Of a stretch of DNA of 64,000 nucleotides, positions 56,810 to 64,000 are shown in pieces; within the stretch, counting starts at the first letter, position 1; every line of letters starts with the position of its first letter. The position numbers and the translations under genes were made by a program. Under the pieces are notes generated by a model. The model was not told the origin of the DNA. It did no database searches and saw only the letters and a program-made list of their open reading frames with translations. The stretch is from Acidothermus sp. (GTDB lineage: Bacteria; Actinomycetota; Actinomycetes; Acidothermales; Acidothermaceae). The stretch is from NCBI GenBank assembly GCA_023512015.1, contig JAIMAI010000006.1, forward strand, positions 1-64,000. Reading direction: 5' to 3'.

Positions 56810-58828
56810 GTGCTCCGCATTCCGGCGTTCCGTCGGCTGTGGATCGCGCTCTGCCTGTCCAGCTTCGGTGATTGGCTCGGATTCCTCGCGCAGACCGCCC
56901 TGGCCGCCAGCCTGGCGAGCGGCCACACCTACCTGGCGCAGAATTTCTCGGTTGGCACGGTCGTCTTCGTCCGGCTGCTGCCCGCGGTCACGCTCGCCCC
57001 CCTCGCAGGCGCGTTTGCCGACCGACTCGACCGGCGTTTGACAATGGTGATCGCCGATATCGGGCGCTTCGCCCTCTACGTCTCCATTCCGCTTGCGCAT
57101 TCGCTCTGGTGGCTGTTCGTCGCGACTTTCCTCATCGAGACGTTGAGTCTGTTCTGGATTCCGGCGAAGGAAGCAACCGTCCCGAATCTGGTCCCTAAGG
57201 AGCGAATGGGCGACGCCGGGTCCTTGAATTTACTCGGTGCCTACGGTTCGGCACCGTTCGCGGCAGCCGTGTTCGCTTTGCTCAGCTTGCTCACCGGTGT
57301 GTTGTCGCGATGGGTGCCGCTTTTCACCACGAATCGGGTCGACCTGGCGTTGTATTTCGACGCTGCCACTTTCCTGGTCTCTGCGGCGACGATTTTCAGC
57401 CTGCGGGAAATCTCCACCCACGGTGGGCGTCGACAGGTGGACGGCGCTCCGCCGTCCCATCCGTCGGTTTTCCGCTCGATCGTGCAGGGATGGCAATTCA
57501 TCGGGCAGACCCCGGTGGTCCGGGGGCTCGCCTTGGGGATCCTCGGGGCCTTCGGAGCGGCAGGAGTTGTCATCGGAGTCGCGACAATTTACGTACGCGA
57601 CCTCGGTGGAGGCGGGGCCGGCTACGGGGTGCTTTTCGGCTCGGTCTTCCTCGGATTGGCGCTCGGCATGTTCGCCGGCCCGCGCATTTTGCGCGGCCTG
57701 TCGCGGCGTCGACTCTTCGGGCTCACCATTTCCCTCGCCGGCGGCATCCTCGCCGGAACCTCGCTCGTCCACAACCTGGTCATCGTCGTCTTCGGGGCAT
57801 TGCTCGTCGGCTGCTGCGGCGGCATCGCCTGGGTCACCGGTTACACGCTTCTCGGTATCGAGGTCGAGGACGCGACACGCGGTCGAACCTGGGCTACCCT
57901 GCAATCCCTCATGCAGATCGACATTCTGCTCATGGTGGCCGCCGGGCCGTTCATCTCCGGGGGCATCGGCACCCACGTGCTGCGGGTCGGCGAAGTGGTT
58001 TTCCCGCTCAATGGGTCCGCGATCACGTTGTTCGGCGCGGGTCTCGGGGCGCTGGCGGTCGGCATCATCGCCTATCGGCAGATGGACGACCGCGACGTGC
58101 CCTTGTGGCGGGACATCGTCGATGCGATCCTCGGCTGGCATCCGCTCACCGGGCGCGGAGTGTCCACCGGCCTGTTCGTGGCGTTCGAAGGCGGGGAAGG
58201 GGTTGGCAAGACCACCCAGGTGGAAATGCTGGCCAGCCATTTGAGGCAGAAGGGTTACGACGTCGTCGTGAGCCGGGAACCCGGCGCCACGCCCCTCGGC
58301 TGTCGGCTCCGGGAACTGCTCCTCGACCCGACCGGCCCGTCGCCGTCCCCGCGCGCCGAAGCGCTGCTCTACGCCGCCGACCGCGCCGAACACGTGGCCA
58401 CGGTGATCCGCCCGGCACTTGCCCGAGGCGCGATCGTGATTACCGATCGGTACGTCGATTCCTCGCTCGCCTACCAAGGCGGCGGCCGCGACCTGTCCCC
58501 GCGGGACATCGAGCAGCTCTCCCGTTTCGCGACGTCGGGGCTGCGGCCGGACCTGACCGTCGTCCTCGACCTGCCCCCTGCGGAGGGATTGGCGCGGACA
58601 GCCCGTCGGGATCGGGAGCCCGACCGGTTGCAGGCTGAACAGGTGGCCTTCCACGAACGGGTCAGGGAGGTGTTCCGGCAGCGTGCGGAGACCGACCCCG
58701 AGCGGTATCTCCTCCTCGACGCCCGCCTGCCGGCAGCCGAAATCCATCGGCACGTTCTGGCACGCCTTGCGCCGCTCCTTCCCGATCCCGGGACTCCTCG
58801 CCCCAACGGCGGAGGGCGGCGGCGGTGA
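56810..58828 (+). CDS. tmk: MFS transporter fused to thymidylate kinase
   Basis: One 672-residue frame with two parts. Residues 1-435 are a 12-helix major facilitator (PAFRRLWIALCLSSFGDWLG, GAFADRLDRRLTMVIADIGR). Residues about 462-665 are thymidylate kinase: FVAFEGGEGVGKTTQVEMLA (P-loop), VVVSREPGATPLGCRLRELL and ITDRYVDSSLAYQGGGRDL. Tmk makes dTDP; the transporter's substrate is unknown. The same fusion occurs in Streptomyces at this place. The GTG at 56810 starts abruptly two residues before the conserved RIPAFRRLW; an ATC at 56687, six bases after GGAG-TAGGCC, could be the true start. The stop overlaps holB. Confidence 0.9.
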   Translation: MLRIPAFRRLWIALCLSSFGDWLGFLAQTALAASLASGHTYLAQNFSVGTVVFVRLLPAVTLAPLAGAFADRLDRRLTMVIADIGRFALYVSIPLAHSLWWLFVATFLIETLSLFWIPAKEATVPNLVPKERMGDAGSLNLLGAYGSAPFAAAVFALLSLLTGVLSRWVPLFTTNRVDLALYFDAATFLVSAATIFSLREISTHGGRRQVDGAPPSHPSVFRSIVQGWQFIGQTPVVRGLALGILGAFGAAGVVIGVATIYVRDLGGGGAGYGVLFGSVFLGLALGMFAGPRILRGLSRRRLFGLTISLAGGILAGTSLVHNLVIVVFGALLVGCCGGIAWVTGYTLLGIEVEDATRGRTWATLQSLMQIDILLMVAAGPFISGGIGTHVLRVGEVVFPLNGSAITLFGAGLGALAVGIIAYRQMDDRDVPLWRDIVDAILGWHPLTGRGVSTGLFVAFEGGEGVGKTTQVEMLASHLRQKGYDVVVSREPGATPLGCRLRELLLDPTGPSPSPRAEALLYAADRAEHVATVIRPALARGAIVITDRYVDSSLAYQGGGRDLSPRDIEQLSRFATSGLRPDLTVVLDLPPAEGLARTARRDREPDRLQAEQVAFHERVREVFRQRAETDPERYLLLDARLPAAEIHRHVLARLAPLLPDPGTPRPNGGGRRR

Positions 58829-60015
58829 GCGTCTTCGCCGAAGTGGTCGGCCAGGACGCCGTCACGGAGCTGCTCGCGTCCGTGGCGCGCCGCGCGCGAG
58901 AGAACGGAGACGGCCTGACCCACGCCTGGCTCTTCGCGGGCCCGCCGGGATGCGGACGGAGTATCGCTGCTCGGGCCTTCGCCGCAGCCCTGCACTGTCG
59001 GTCCCCCGATGGGGTCGGCTGCGGACGGTGCCATGAGTGCCGAACCGTCCTCGCCGGCAGCCATCCGGACGTGGTCGTCGTCCGTCCCGCGGGTTTGTCG
59101 CTCGGAGTGGCCGAAGCTCGCGAGCTGGTCGCTCGAGCCGCCCTGGCCCCAACCGTCTCGCGGTGGCAAGTAGTGATCGTCGAGGACGCCGACCGGTTGA
59201 CCGAGGGCGCGGCGAACGTGCTCCTCAAGGCCATCGAAGAACCCGCTCCCCGGACGATCTGGCTGCTCTGCGTGCCCTCTCCCCACGATCTCGTCCCGAC
59301 GATTCGCTCGCGGTGCCGGCTGGTCACCCTGCGGACGCCGAACCCGCACGCGATCGCCCAGGTGCTGATCGAGCGGGACGGTATCGAGCCGGAGCTTGCG
59401 ACCGCGGCGGCCCGGGCGGCGTCCGGGCATATCGGGCGGGCGCGGCGGCTGGCCACGGACGCTCAGGCCAGGGCCCGCCGCCGGGCCGTGCTGGACGCCG
59501 CTGCGCAGCTCGCCGGTGCGCCGACCCTCGCCGAAAGCCTGCGAATCGCCGCCGAATTGGTCGATGCCGCGACGGCGGAGGCTGGCGAGGAGACCGAGAC
59601 GCGCGACGCAGCGGAAGCGGCCGCGCTTCGCGAGGCATTGGGCGTGGAGGCCGGATCGGGTGGTCGGCGTCCGCGAGGTTCGGCGGGCGCTTTCCGGGAT
59701 CTCGAGGCGCGTCAGAAATCGCGGGCCACCCGCACTCAGCGCGATGCCCTCGACCGCATCCTCGGCGATCTCGCCGCGTTCTTCCGTGACGTCCTCGTTC
59801 TCCAGTTGTCCGGAACGGAGGATGCCGTGGCCAACGTCGATGTGTTGTCGGCGATCCGGGCGTCGGCCGGGCGTTCCACCAGGACCGACACCCTGCGAAG
59901 ACTCGAGGCGATCATGGAGTGCCGCGCGGCGATCGAAGCGAACGCCAACCCACTGATCGCGTTCGAGGCGATGGCGATTGCGCTCAGCGACTCGGGAGGC
60001 CGTACGTCCGGGTGA
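58825..60015 (+). CDS. holB: DNA polymerase III subunit delta'
   Basis: Clamp-loader subunit, 396 residues. FAEVVGQDAVTELLASVARR begins the AAA+ domain; the P-loop GPPGCGRSIAARAFAAALHC has Arg for the catalytic Lys, as expected for the non-hydrolysing delta'. A zinc group CGRCHECRTV and VVIVEDADRLTEGAANVLLK follow. The C-terminal third is helical. GTG at 58825 overlaps the tmk stop. Its last 32 bases overlap the convergent PPOX gene. Confidence 0.94.
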   Translation: MSVFAEVVGQDAVTELLASVARRARENGDGLTHAWLFAGPPGCGRSIAARAFAAALHCRSPDGVGCGRCHECRTVLAGSHPDVVVVRPAGLSLGVAEARELVARAALAPTVSRWQVVIVEDADRLTEGAANVLLKAIEEPAPRTIWLLCVPSPHDLVPTIRSRCRLVTLRTPNPHAIAQVLIERDGIEPELATAAARAASGHIGRARRLATDAQARARRRAVLDAAAQLAGAPTLAESLRIAAELVDAATAEAGEETETRDAAEAAALREALGVEAGSGGRRPRGSAGAFRDLEARQKSRATRTQRDALDRILGDLAAFFRDVLVLQLSGTEDAVANVDVLSAIRASAGRSTRTDTLRRLEAIMECRAAIEANANPLIAFEAMAIALSDSGGRTSG

Positions 60016-60445
60016 GCTGAAGGCGCATCACGAGGCGTTGCTCGGCCACCATCGCCTCGCGGAACTCCGTCCAGTTCGGATGCTCCTCGCCTCTGATGGC
60101 GCGGTACAGAGCGACGAGTTCCTCCGCAGTGGGGTCGTCGGGCCGCGTGGTCACCGGGCTGAGCTCGGCGATCGCATCGGCCGCGAGCCAGGTCCATCCG
60201 CCGTCCCCGTCCACGTGCAGCACGACCCGCGGGTCGCGCCGGACGTTGCGGACCTTGAGGCGGTCCGTCGTCACCGAGATTCGGGCGATCGCAGCGGCGG
60301 CATCGAGGTGGTAGAGGACGTTGGAAACGTGCGGGCGGCCGTCGGCTCGCAAGGTGACCAGGTGCCCCATCGTGCGGGCGGCGAGAAAAGCCAAGTGAGC
60401 AGGTTGGGTTGCCCCAGCTCGGCTCACTGCTCGCACATCGCTCAT
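59984..60445 (-). CDS. PPOX-class flavin/F420-dependent oxidoreductase-like protein
   Basis: A 153-residue split-barrel protein. LAARTMGHLVTLRADGRPHV and TTDRLKVRNVRRDPRVVLHV are characteristic of the PPOX/FDOR group, whose actinobacterial members bind F420 or FMN; the nearby fbiB makes F420 plausible. ATG at 60445 is chosen; an upstream GTG-type start at 60463 would add six residues. Tail-to-tail overlap with holB. Confidence 0.85.
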   Translation of the reverse strand: MSDVRAVSRAGATQPAHLAFLAARTMGHLVTLRADGRPHVSNVLYHLDAAAAIARISVTTDRLKVRNVRRDPRVVLHVDGDGGWTWLAADAIAELSPVTTRPDDPTAEELVALYRAIRGEEHPNWTEFREAMVAEQRLVMRLQLTRTYGLPSR

Positions 60446-60507
60446 CACGGCCACCCTAATCACCCAACGGTCGGGGCTCCGGGGGCGGCGTCGCCTAGGG
60501 TCGAAGG

Positions 60508-61371
60508 GTGGGCATGCTCATGGCAGTCGTCTTCAACCGTTACGGCCGGTTGTACTACCTCGACCCGGGCCCGTACACCCCGAAGGTCGGGGACAAGGTG
60601 CTGTACCCCACGCCCGCAGGAAACGAGGTCGCCGAATGCGTCTGGCCTCCCACGTACGTCTCGGAGGATTTCGAGGGGGTGCCGGTCTGTGCGGGTTTTG
60701 CTGAGGAAGCGGATCTCCAGCGCGACGAACGCAATCGTGCCTGCCGTGCTGAGGCGCGCGTCGTCGCCCGCCGACTCATTCGCGAGCACCAGTTACCGAT
60801 GAAAGTAGTCGGTGTCGATTTCCTGGACGCCGACCAGACGTTCATCATATATTTCACCGCTCCGCACAGAGTCGATTTCCGGGCCTTGGTGCGAGCGTTG
60901 TCGGCCACGCTCGACGCCCGAGTCGAATTACGACAGGTGCAGGCTCGCGACGCGGCGCGCCTGCAGACCGGCATCGGTCCCTGCGGCCGGGATACCTGCT
61001 GCTCGACATTTCTGAAGGATTTCGAGCCGGTCTCGGTGCGGATGGCCCGTGACCAAGACTTGCCGGCAAATCCGTTGCGCATCTCGGGGGCGTGCGGGAG
61101 GCTCATGTGTTGCCTGAAATACGAGCACCCGCTTTACGCTGATTTCAAATCCGATCTTCCCGCGCTTGGCAGCCCCGTCGTTTGTCCGGACGGCGAAGGC
61201 ACCCTCGTCGGATACAACGTTCCGAGCGGCACCGTCGTCGTCAAACTGAACGAGTCGGGGGAAAGGTGCGTGTGCCCCAAGGCGAGCGTCTGTGCCTCAC
61301 GCCAGGCGTACGAGGGTCGATATCGTCGGCGTTTCCGTCGCGACGCCGACGACGAATTTCGTCGATCGTGA
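60508..61371 (+). CDS. PSP1-domain protein (YaaT family)
   Basis: A 287-residue protein. FNRYGRLYYLDPGPYTPKVG starts it. Two Cys pairs, GIGPCGRDTCCSTFLKDFEP and ISGACGRLMCCLKYEHPLY, are the signature of the PSP1/YaaT family and could bind metal or an iron-sulfur cluster. In Bacillus, YaaT belongs to the RicAFT complex affecting RNase Y and phosphorelay. Here the usual actinobacterial linkage behind holB is kept. Start at GTG 60508, ATG 60514 or ATG 60520. Confidence 0.92.
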   Translation: MGMLMAVVFNRYGRLYYLDPGPYTPKVGDKVLYPTPAGNEVAECVWPPTYVSEDFEGVPVCAGFAEEADLQRDERNRACRAEARVVARRLIREHQLPMKVVGVDFLDADQTFIIYFTAPHRVDFRALVRALSATLDARVELRQVQARDAARLQTGIGPCGRDTCCSTFLKDFEPVSVRMARDQDLPANPLRISGACGRLMCCLKYEHPLYADFKSDLPALGSPVVCPDGEGTLVGYNVPSGTVVVKLNESGERCVCPKASVCASRQAYEGRYRRRFRRDADDEFRRS

Positions 61372-61457
61372 GGGATCTCACAGCTTCCGTCGGCATCGGG
61401 TACCGGCTCGGCCTGTTGCTCATGATGGGGGCCGCGATGGTCCGAAAGGAGCCGTAG

Positions 61458-61643
61458 ATGGGCGACGTGCGATACCTGGCCGAGGCGGCGGCGCGGCGGC
61501 TGCGCGAACCCGAGGTGAGGCGGCACTACCTCAGCCGGATCGAGGACGCCGTCCGACGTGACGATCGCGCGTTGATCGCCGAACTTGCCGCCGACTACGC
61601 GCGTGTGCTCAAGTTGATCAGCCGTGCTCGGCGCAGTGCGTGA
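61458..61643 (+). CDS. Small hypothetical protein (61 aa)
   Basis: ATG at 61458 with AAAGGAG seven bases upstream. The whole protein is charged helix (RYLAEAAARRLREPEVRRHY, AELAADYARVLKLISRARRS) with no motif, signal or membrane segment. It lies between the PSP1 gene and tRNA-Thr on the same strand. Good ribosome site and codon use support a real gene; the function is unknown. Confidence 0.62.
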   Translation: MGDVRYLAEAAARRLREPEVRRHYLSRIEDAVRRDDRALIAELAADYARVLKLISRARRSA

Positions 61644-61671
61644 GCCGCCCTCGGTACACTGGCACGTCGTC

Positions 61672-61744
61672 GCCGCCTTAGCTCAGTCGGCAGAGCAACG
61701 CACTCGTAATGCGTAGGTCCGGGGTTCGAATCCCCGAGGCGGCT
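61672..61744 (+). tRNA. tRNA-Thr (anticodon CGT)
   Basis: Acceptor GCCGCCT/AGGCGGC, anticodon stem CGCAC/ATGCG-type with loop CTCGTAA, T-loop GGGTTCGAATCCC, discriminator T. CCA not encoded. A pyrimidine-rich tract (61762-61794) follows and may help termination. Confidence 0.95.
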
Positions 61745-61879
61745 CTGGTCGTCTCCGCGGGCTTCGTCGTTTCTTCTTTTCGCTCTTCTTTCCGCCGAGT
61801 CCTTCTTCTTCTGCCGGATTTGTCCTTCGGGCCGCGTATCATGCCCCATATCCTGCGGACTTTGGGTAGGGAGGCTGGC

Positions 61880-62329
61880 GTGGCCGAACGGCAGACCAAG
61901 ACGGCGGGCAGCAAGCGGGCGACGTCCCAGGGCTTGACCGCCGAAGAGCGGGCGGCGATGCGCGAACGCGTGCGGGAACTGCGCACCGCGAAAGGCACCG
62001 ATGGGGAGCAGGAAGTTCTTGCGAAAATTTCCGAGATGCCGAAGGAGGATCGGCTGCTGGCAGAGCGGTTCCACGCTCTCGTCAAGAAGGTTGCTCCCGA
62101 ACTGGCACCGCGCACCTGGTACGGCATGCCGGCCTACGCGAAGAACGGCTCGATCGTTTGCTTCTTCCAGCCGGCGTCCAAATTCAAAGCTCGCTATGCC
62201 ACGGTCGGATTCTCCGACAAAGCCGCCCTCGACGACGGTGCGCTCTGGCCGACGTCCTACGCGCTCACCGCTCTCGGGCCCGGCGAAGAGAAGCGGCTCG
62301 GCGAGTTGATCCAGCGCGCCGTGAGCTGA
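61880..62329 (+). CDS. DUF1801-like protein
   Basis: A 149-residue cytosolic protein. A Lys/Arg-rich N-terminal helix (LTAEERAAMRERVRELRT) precedes the YdhG/DUF1801 core: LVKKVAPELAPRTWYGMPAY, FFQPASKFKARYATVGFSD and ALWPTSYALTALGPGEEKRL. Function unknown; fold related to frataxin-like small domains. GTG at 61880 with GGGAGG seven bases upstream; the frame is open through the tRNA, which is ignored. Confidence 0.88.
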   Translation: MAERQTKTAGSKRATSQGLTAEERAAMRERVRELRTAKGTDGEQEVLAKISEMPKEDRLLAERFHALVKKVAPELAPRTWYGMPAYAKNGSIVCFFQPASKFKARYATVGFSDKAALDDGALWPTSYALTALGPGEEKRLGELIQRAVS

Positions 62330-62502
62330 TCTTGCTCCCCGGTGGGCTTCGGCCAACCAGGTTGGTGAACGCCGACGGCCAACCACCGCCGCGCGGCGGT
62401 GCGCACCAGAGGCGGGTCCCGGAGGTCCGGCCCGTAAGCTAGGGGACGCCGCGCACGCGCCGCCCACCGTGTCGAGGCGATCAGTCGCGAGGAGGCGGAT
62501 CC

Positions 62503-63786
62503 GTGCCGAGCCGGATCGAGATTTTCGGCGTACCTGATCTCCCGGAGGTGCATCCGGGAGACGATCTCGCCGCCCTGCTCGCTCACCATGATCCCGGTCT
62601 GCGAGACGGTGACGTGGTCGTCGTCACCAGCAAGATTGTCAGCAAGGCCGAAGGTCGGCTCGTGACGATCGACCGTGAGGCTGCGATGCGCTCCGAGTCG
62701 GTGCGGCTGGTCGCGCAGCGGGGTCGCACTCGCATCGTGGAAACCCGACACGGGTGGGTGATGGCGTCCGCCGGGGTGGACGAGAGCAACGTCCCGCCGG
62801 GATGGACCGCGCTGCTCCCGGAGGATGCCGACGAGTCTGCGCGGCGAATCCGGGACGGTCTGCGCCGGCTGCTGGGGATCGACGTCGCGGTTCTCGTCAC
62901 CGACACGATGGGACGGGCGTGGCGGGAAGGTCTCGTCGATCAGGTCATCGGGGCGGCCGGAATTCGGGTTCTGCAGGACCTGCGCGGGCGAAAGGATCCC
63001 TACGGTCGCGAACTGGAGATGACCGTCACGGCGATCGCGGACGAAATCGCCGCGGCCGCGGATCTGGTCAAAGGCAAATTGTCGGGCGTACCGGTGGCCG
63101 TGGTGCGCGGTCTGGAATTCGAGCACGACGACGCGGGCGCCCGCCCGCTGGTCCGGAGTCCGGAAGCCGATTTGTTCCGGCTCGGGACGCAGGAGGCCAA
63201 GAGGCAGGCGGTTTTCGATCGGCGGACGATCCGCATGTTCGCCGAGGAGCCGGTCGACATGGACGCGGTCCGACGGGCCGTCGCCGCCGCGGTCACGGCT
63301 CCCGCCCCCCACCACTCGACGCCGTGGCGTTTTCTCATCGTCGCCGACCGCAAGAAGGAATTGTTGGACGCCATGGCCGAGGCGTGGAAAGAGGATCTGC
63401 GGCGGGACGGGTTCACTGCCGAGCAAATCACCCGGAGGTTGCGGCGCGGAGAGGTGCTGTACCGTGCACCGCTCCTGGTAATCCCGGCGATGACGATGGC
63501 CGGTGCCGCGCATGCCTACCCCGACCTGCGACGTGCGACGGCTGAACGGGAGATGTTCCTAGTGGCCACGGGCGCGGGAATCGAGAATTTCCTCATCGCG
63601 CTTGCCGCCGAAGGGCTCGCAAGCGCTTGGATTTCCAGCACGATGTTCTGCCGGGAGGTGGTCCGCGCCGTCCTGGACCTGCCCGAGGAGCTCGAACCGA
63701 TGGGTGCGGTGGCCGTCGGGAAACCCGCGGAGAGCCCCCGGGATCGCCCCCCTCGCGACCCCGACGATTTCCTGCTGTGGCGGTGA
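62503..63786 (+). CDS. fbiB: Bifunctional F420:gamma-glutamyl ligase / dehydro-F420 FMN reductase
   Basis: A 427-residue two-domain enzyme of coenzyme F420 synthesis. Residues 1-235 are the CofE ligase that adds glutamates with GTP ([59 protein letters not shown]). Residues 240-427 are a nitroreductase-like FMN domain ([54 protein letters not shown]) that reduces dehydro-F420. GTG at 62503 with GGAGG. Overlaps the next start. Confidence 0.95.
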   Translation: MPSRIEIFGVPDLPEVHPGDDLAALLAHHDPGLRDGDVVVVTSKIVSKAEGRLVTIDREAAMRSESVRLVAQRGRTRIVETRHGWVMASAGVDESNVPPGWTALLPEDADESARRIRDGLRRLLGIDVAVLVTDTMGRAWREGLVDQVIGAAGIRVLQDLRGRKDPYGRELEMTVTAIADEIAAAADLVKGKLSGVPVAVVRGLEFEHDDAGARPLVRSPEADLFRLGTQEAKRQAVFDRRTIRMFAEEPVDMDAVRRAVAAAVTAPAPHHSTPWRFLIVADRKKELLDAMAEAWKEDLRRDGFTAEQITRRLRRGEVLYRAPLLVIPAMTMAGAAHAYPDLRRATAEREMFLVATGAGIENFLIALAAEGLASAWISSTMFCREVVRAVLDLPEELEPMGAVAVGKPAESPRDRPPRDPDDFLLWR

Positions 63787-64000
63787 CAGTGTCCGGATGG
63801 GTCGTCGTGATACCGGTGAAGCCCTTGGCCCGGGCGAAGAGCCGACTCGCCGGGCAACTTGGGGCGCTGCGCGCAAGCCTCGCGTATGCGTTTGCCGCCG
63901 ACACCGTGGAAGCCTGCCTCGCGGCGACGTCGGTGATCCGGACGGTGATCCTCACCGAGGATCCGGAGATCCGCGCTCTTGCCGCACGATCGGGGGCTGA
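63783..64000 (+). CDS. fbiD: Phosphoenolpyruvate guanylyltransferase (FbiD/CofC), 5' part only
   Basis: The first about 72 residues are in the window. [20 protein letters not shown] is the nucleotide-binding N-terminus of CofC/FbiD, which makes the activated phosphoenolpyruvate donor for dehydro-F420. GTG at 63783 overlaps the fbiB stop; GTG at 63789 is an alternative. The gene continues past the window edge. Confidence 0.88.
   Translation, partial: MTVSGWVVVIPVKPLARAKSRLAGQLGALRASLAYAFAADTVEACLAATSVIRTVILTEDPEIRALAARSGA

Overview
This window comes from the chromosome of a high-GC Gram-positive bacterium of the phylum Actinobacteria. Lineage markers are mycothiol synthase (mshD), a WhiB protein, GlnR, a BldG-type anti-anti-sigma factor, coenzyme F420 biosynthesis (fbiB, fbiD), a MarP-type protease, a DUF4244/Tad pilus locus, a 6C small RNA and many GTG starts. 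From 25.5 to 60 kb the gene order follows the conserved actinobacterial block known in Mycobacterium tuberculosis as ponA2-whiB4-Rv3680-Rv3679-Rv3678-Rv3677-crp-nth-Rv3673-Rv3672-marP-ephE ... acs ... Rv3660-Rv3654 ... topA ... Rv3644, and the Streptomyces acs-tad-bldG-hppA-topA-tmk region. A flagellar-type sigma factor, a FlgN-like protein and a secreted chitinase point to a motile, polysaccharide-degrading relative such as the Acidothermus/Frankia side of the phylum. That placement is an inference. I see no insertion sequence, prophage or CRISPR array.

Layout: 0-4 kb, partial GH18 chitinase (reverse strand) behind a DasR-type operator, a FliA/WhiG sigma factor, a FlgN-like protein and small unknown genes. 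4-8.7 kb, phosphate uptake (DUF47 protein plus Pit), mshD, glnR, a MoaD/ThiS-like protein and an LmeA-like DUF2993 protein. 8.7-11.5 kb, three-subunit proton-translocating transhydrogenase. 11.6-17.5 kb, tadA with its partner, two tRNA-Ser genes, a cold-shock gene, SRP RNA, dnaX-recR-DUF5063 and a lipoprotein. 17.5-22 kb, lysC-asd and an S9 peptidase. 22.2-24 kb, dps, then a lower-GC patch with a frameshifted RelA/SpoT-type gene and a coupled small gene next to tRNA-Pro.

24-44.5 kb is the conserved block: a bifunctional penicillin-binding protein, WhiB, two Get3/ArsA-like ATPases, RidA, NUDIX and metallo-beta-lactamase proteins, Crp, a predicted c-di-GMP-dependent anti-sigma factor (RsiG type), Nth, a TlpA-like thioredoxin, EphE, MarP, copper and cytochrome oxidase assembly factors, an antiporter and acetyl-CoA synthetase. 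44.5-45.2 kb is a long non-coding stretch with a second DasR-type operator, a large palindrome and the 6C RNA. 45.2-50.4 kb is a Tad/Flp pilus operon. 50.5-60 kb carries bldG with its anti-sigma partner, hppA, topA, an MFS-thymidylate kinase fusion and holB. The end carries a PSP1 protein, tRNA-Thr, fbiB and the start of fbiD.

Two regulatory links stand out. First, the chitinase and acsA, 43 kb apart, lie behind nearly identical palindromes of the GlcNAc-responsive DasR class; this would couple chitin breakdown to use of the released acetate. Second, the window holds both a FliA/WhiG sigma factor and a protein with an intact copy of the RsiG motif E-x3-S-x2-R-x3-Q-x3-D, which predicts c-di-GMP control of that sigma factor.
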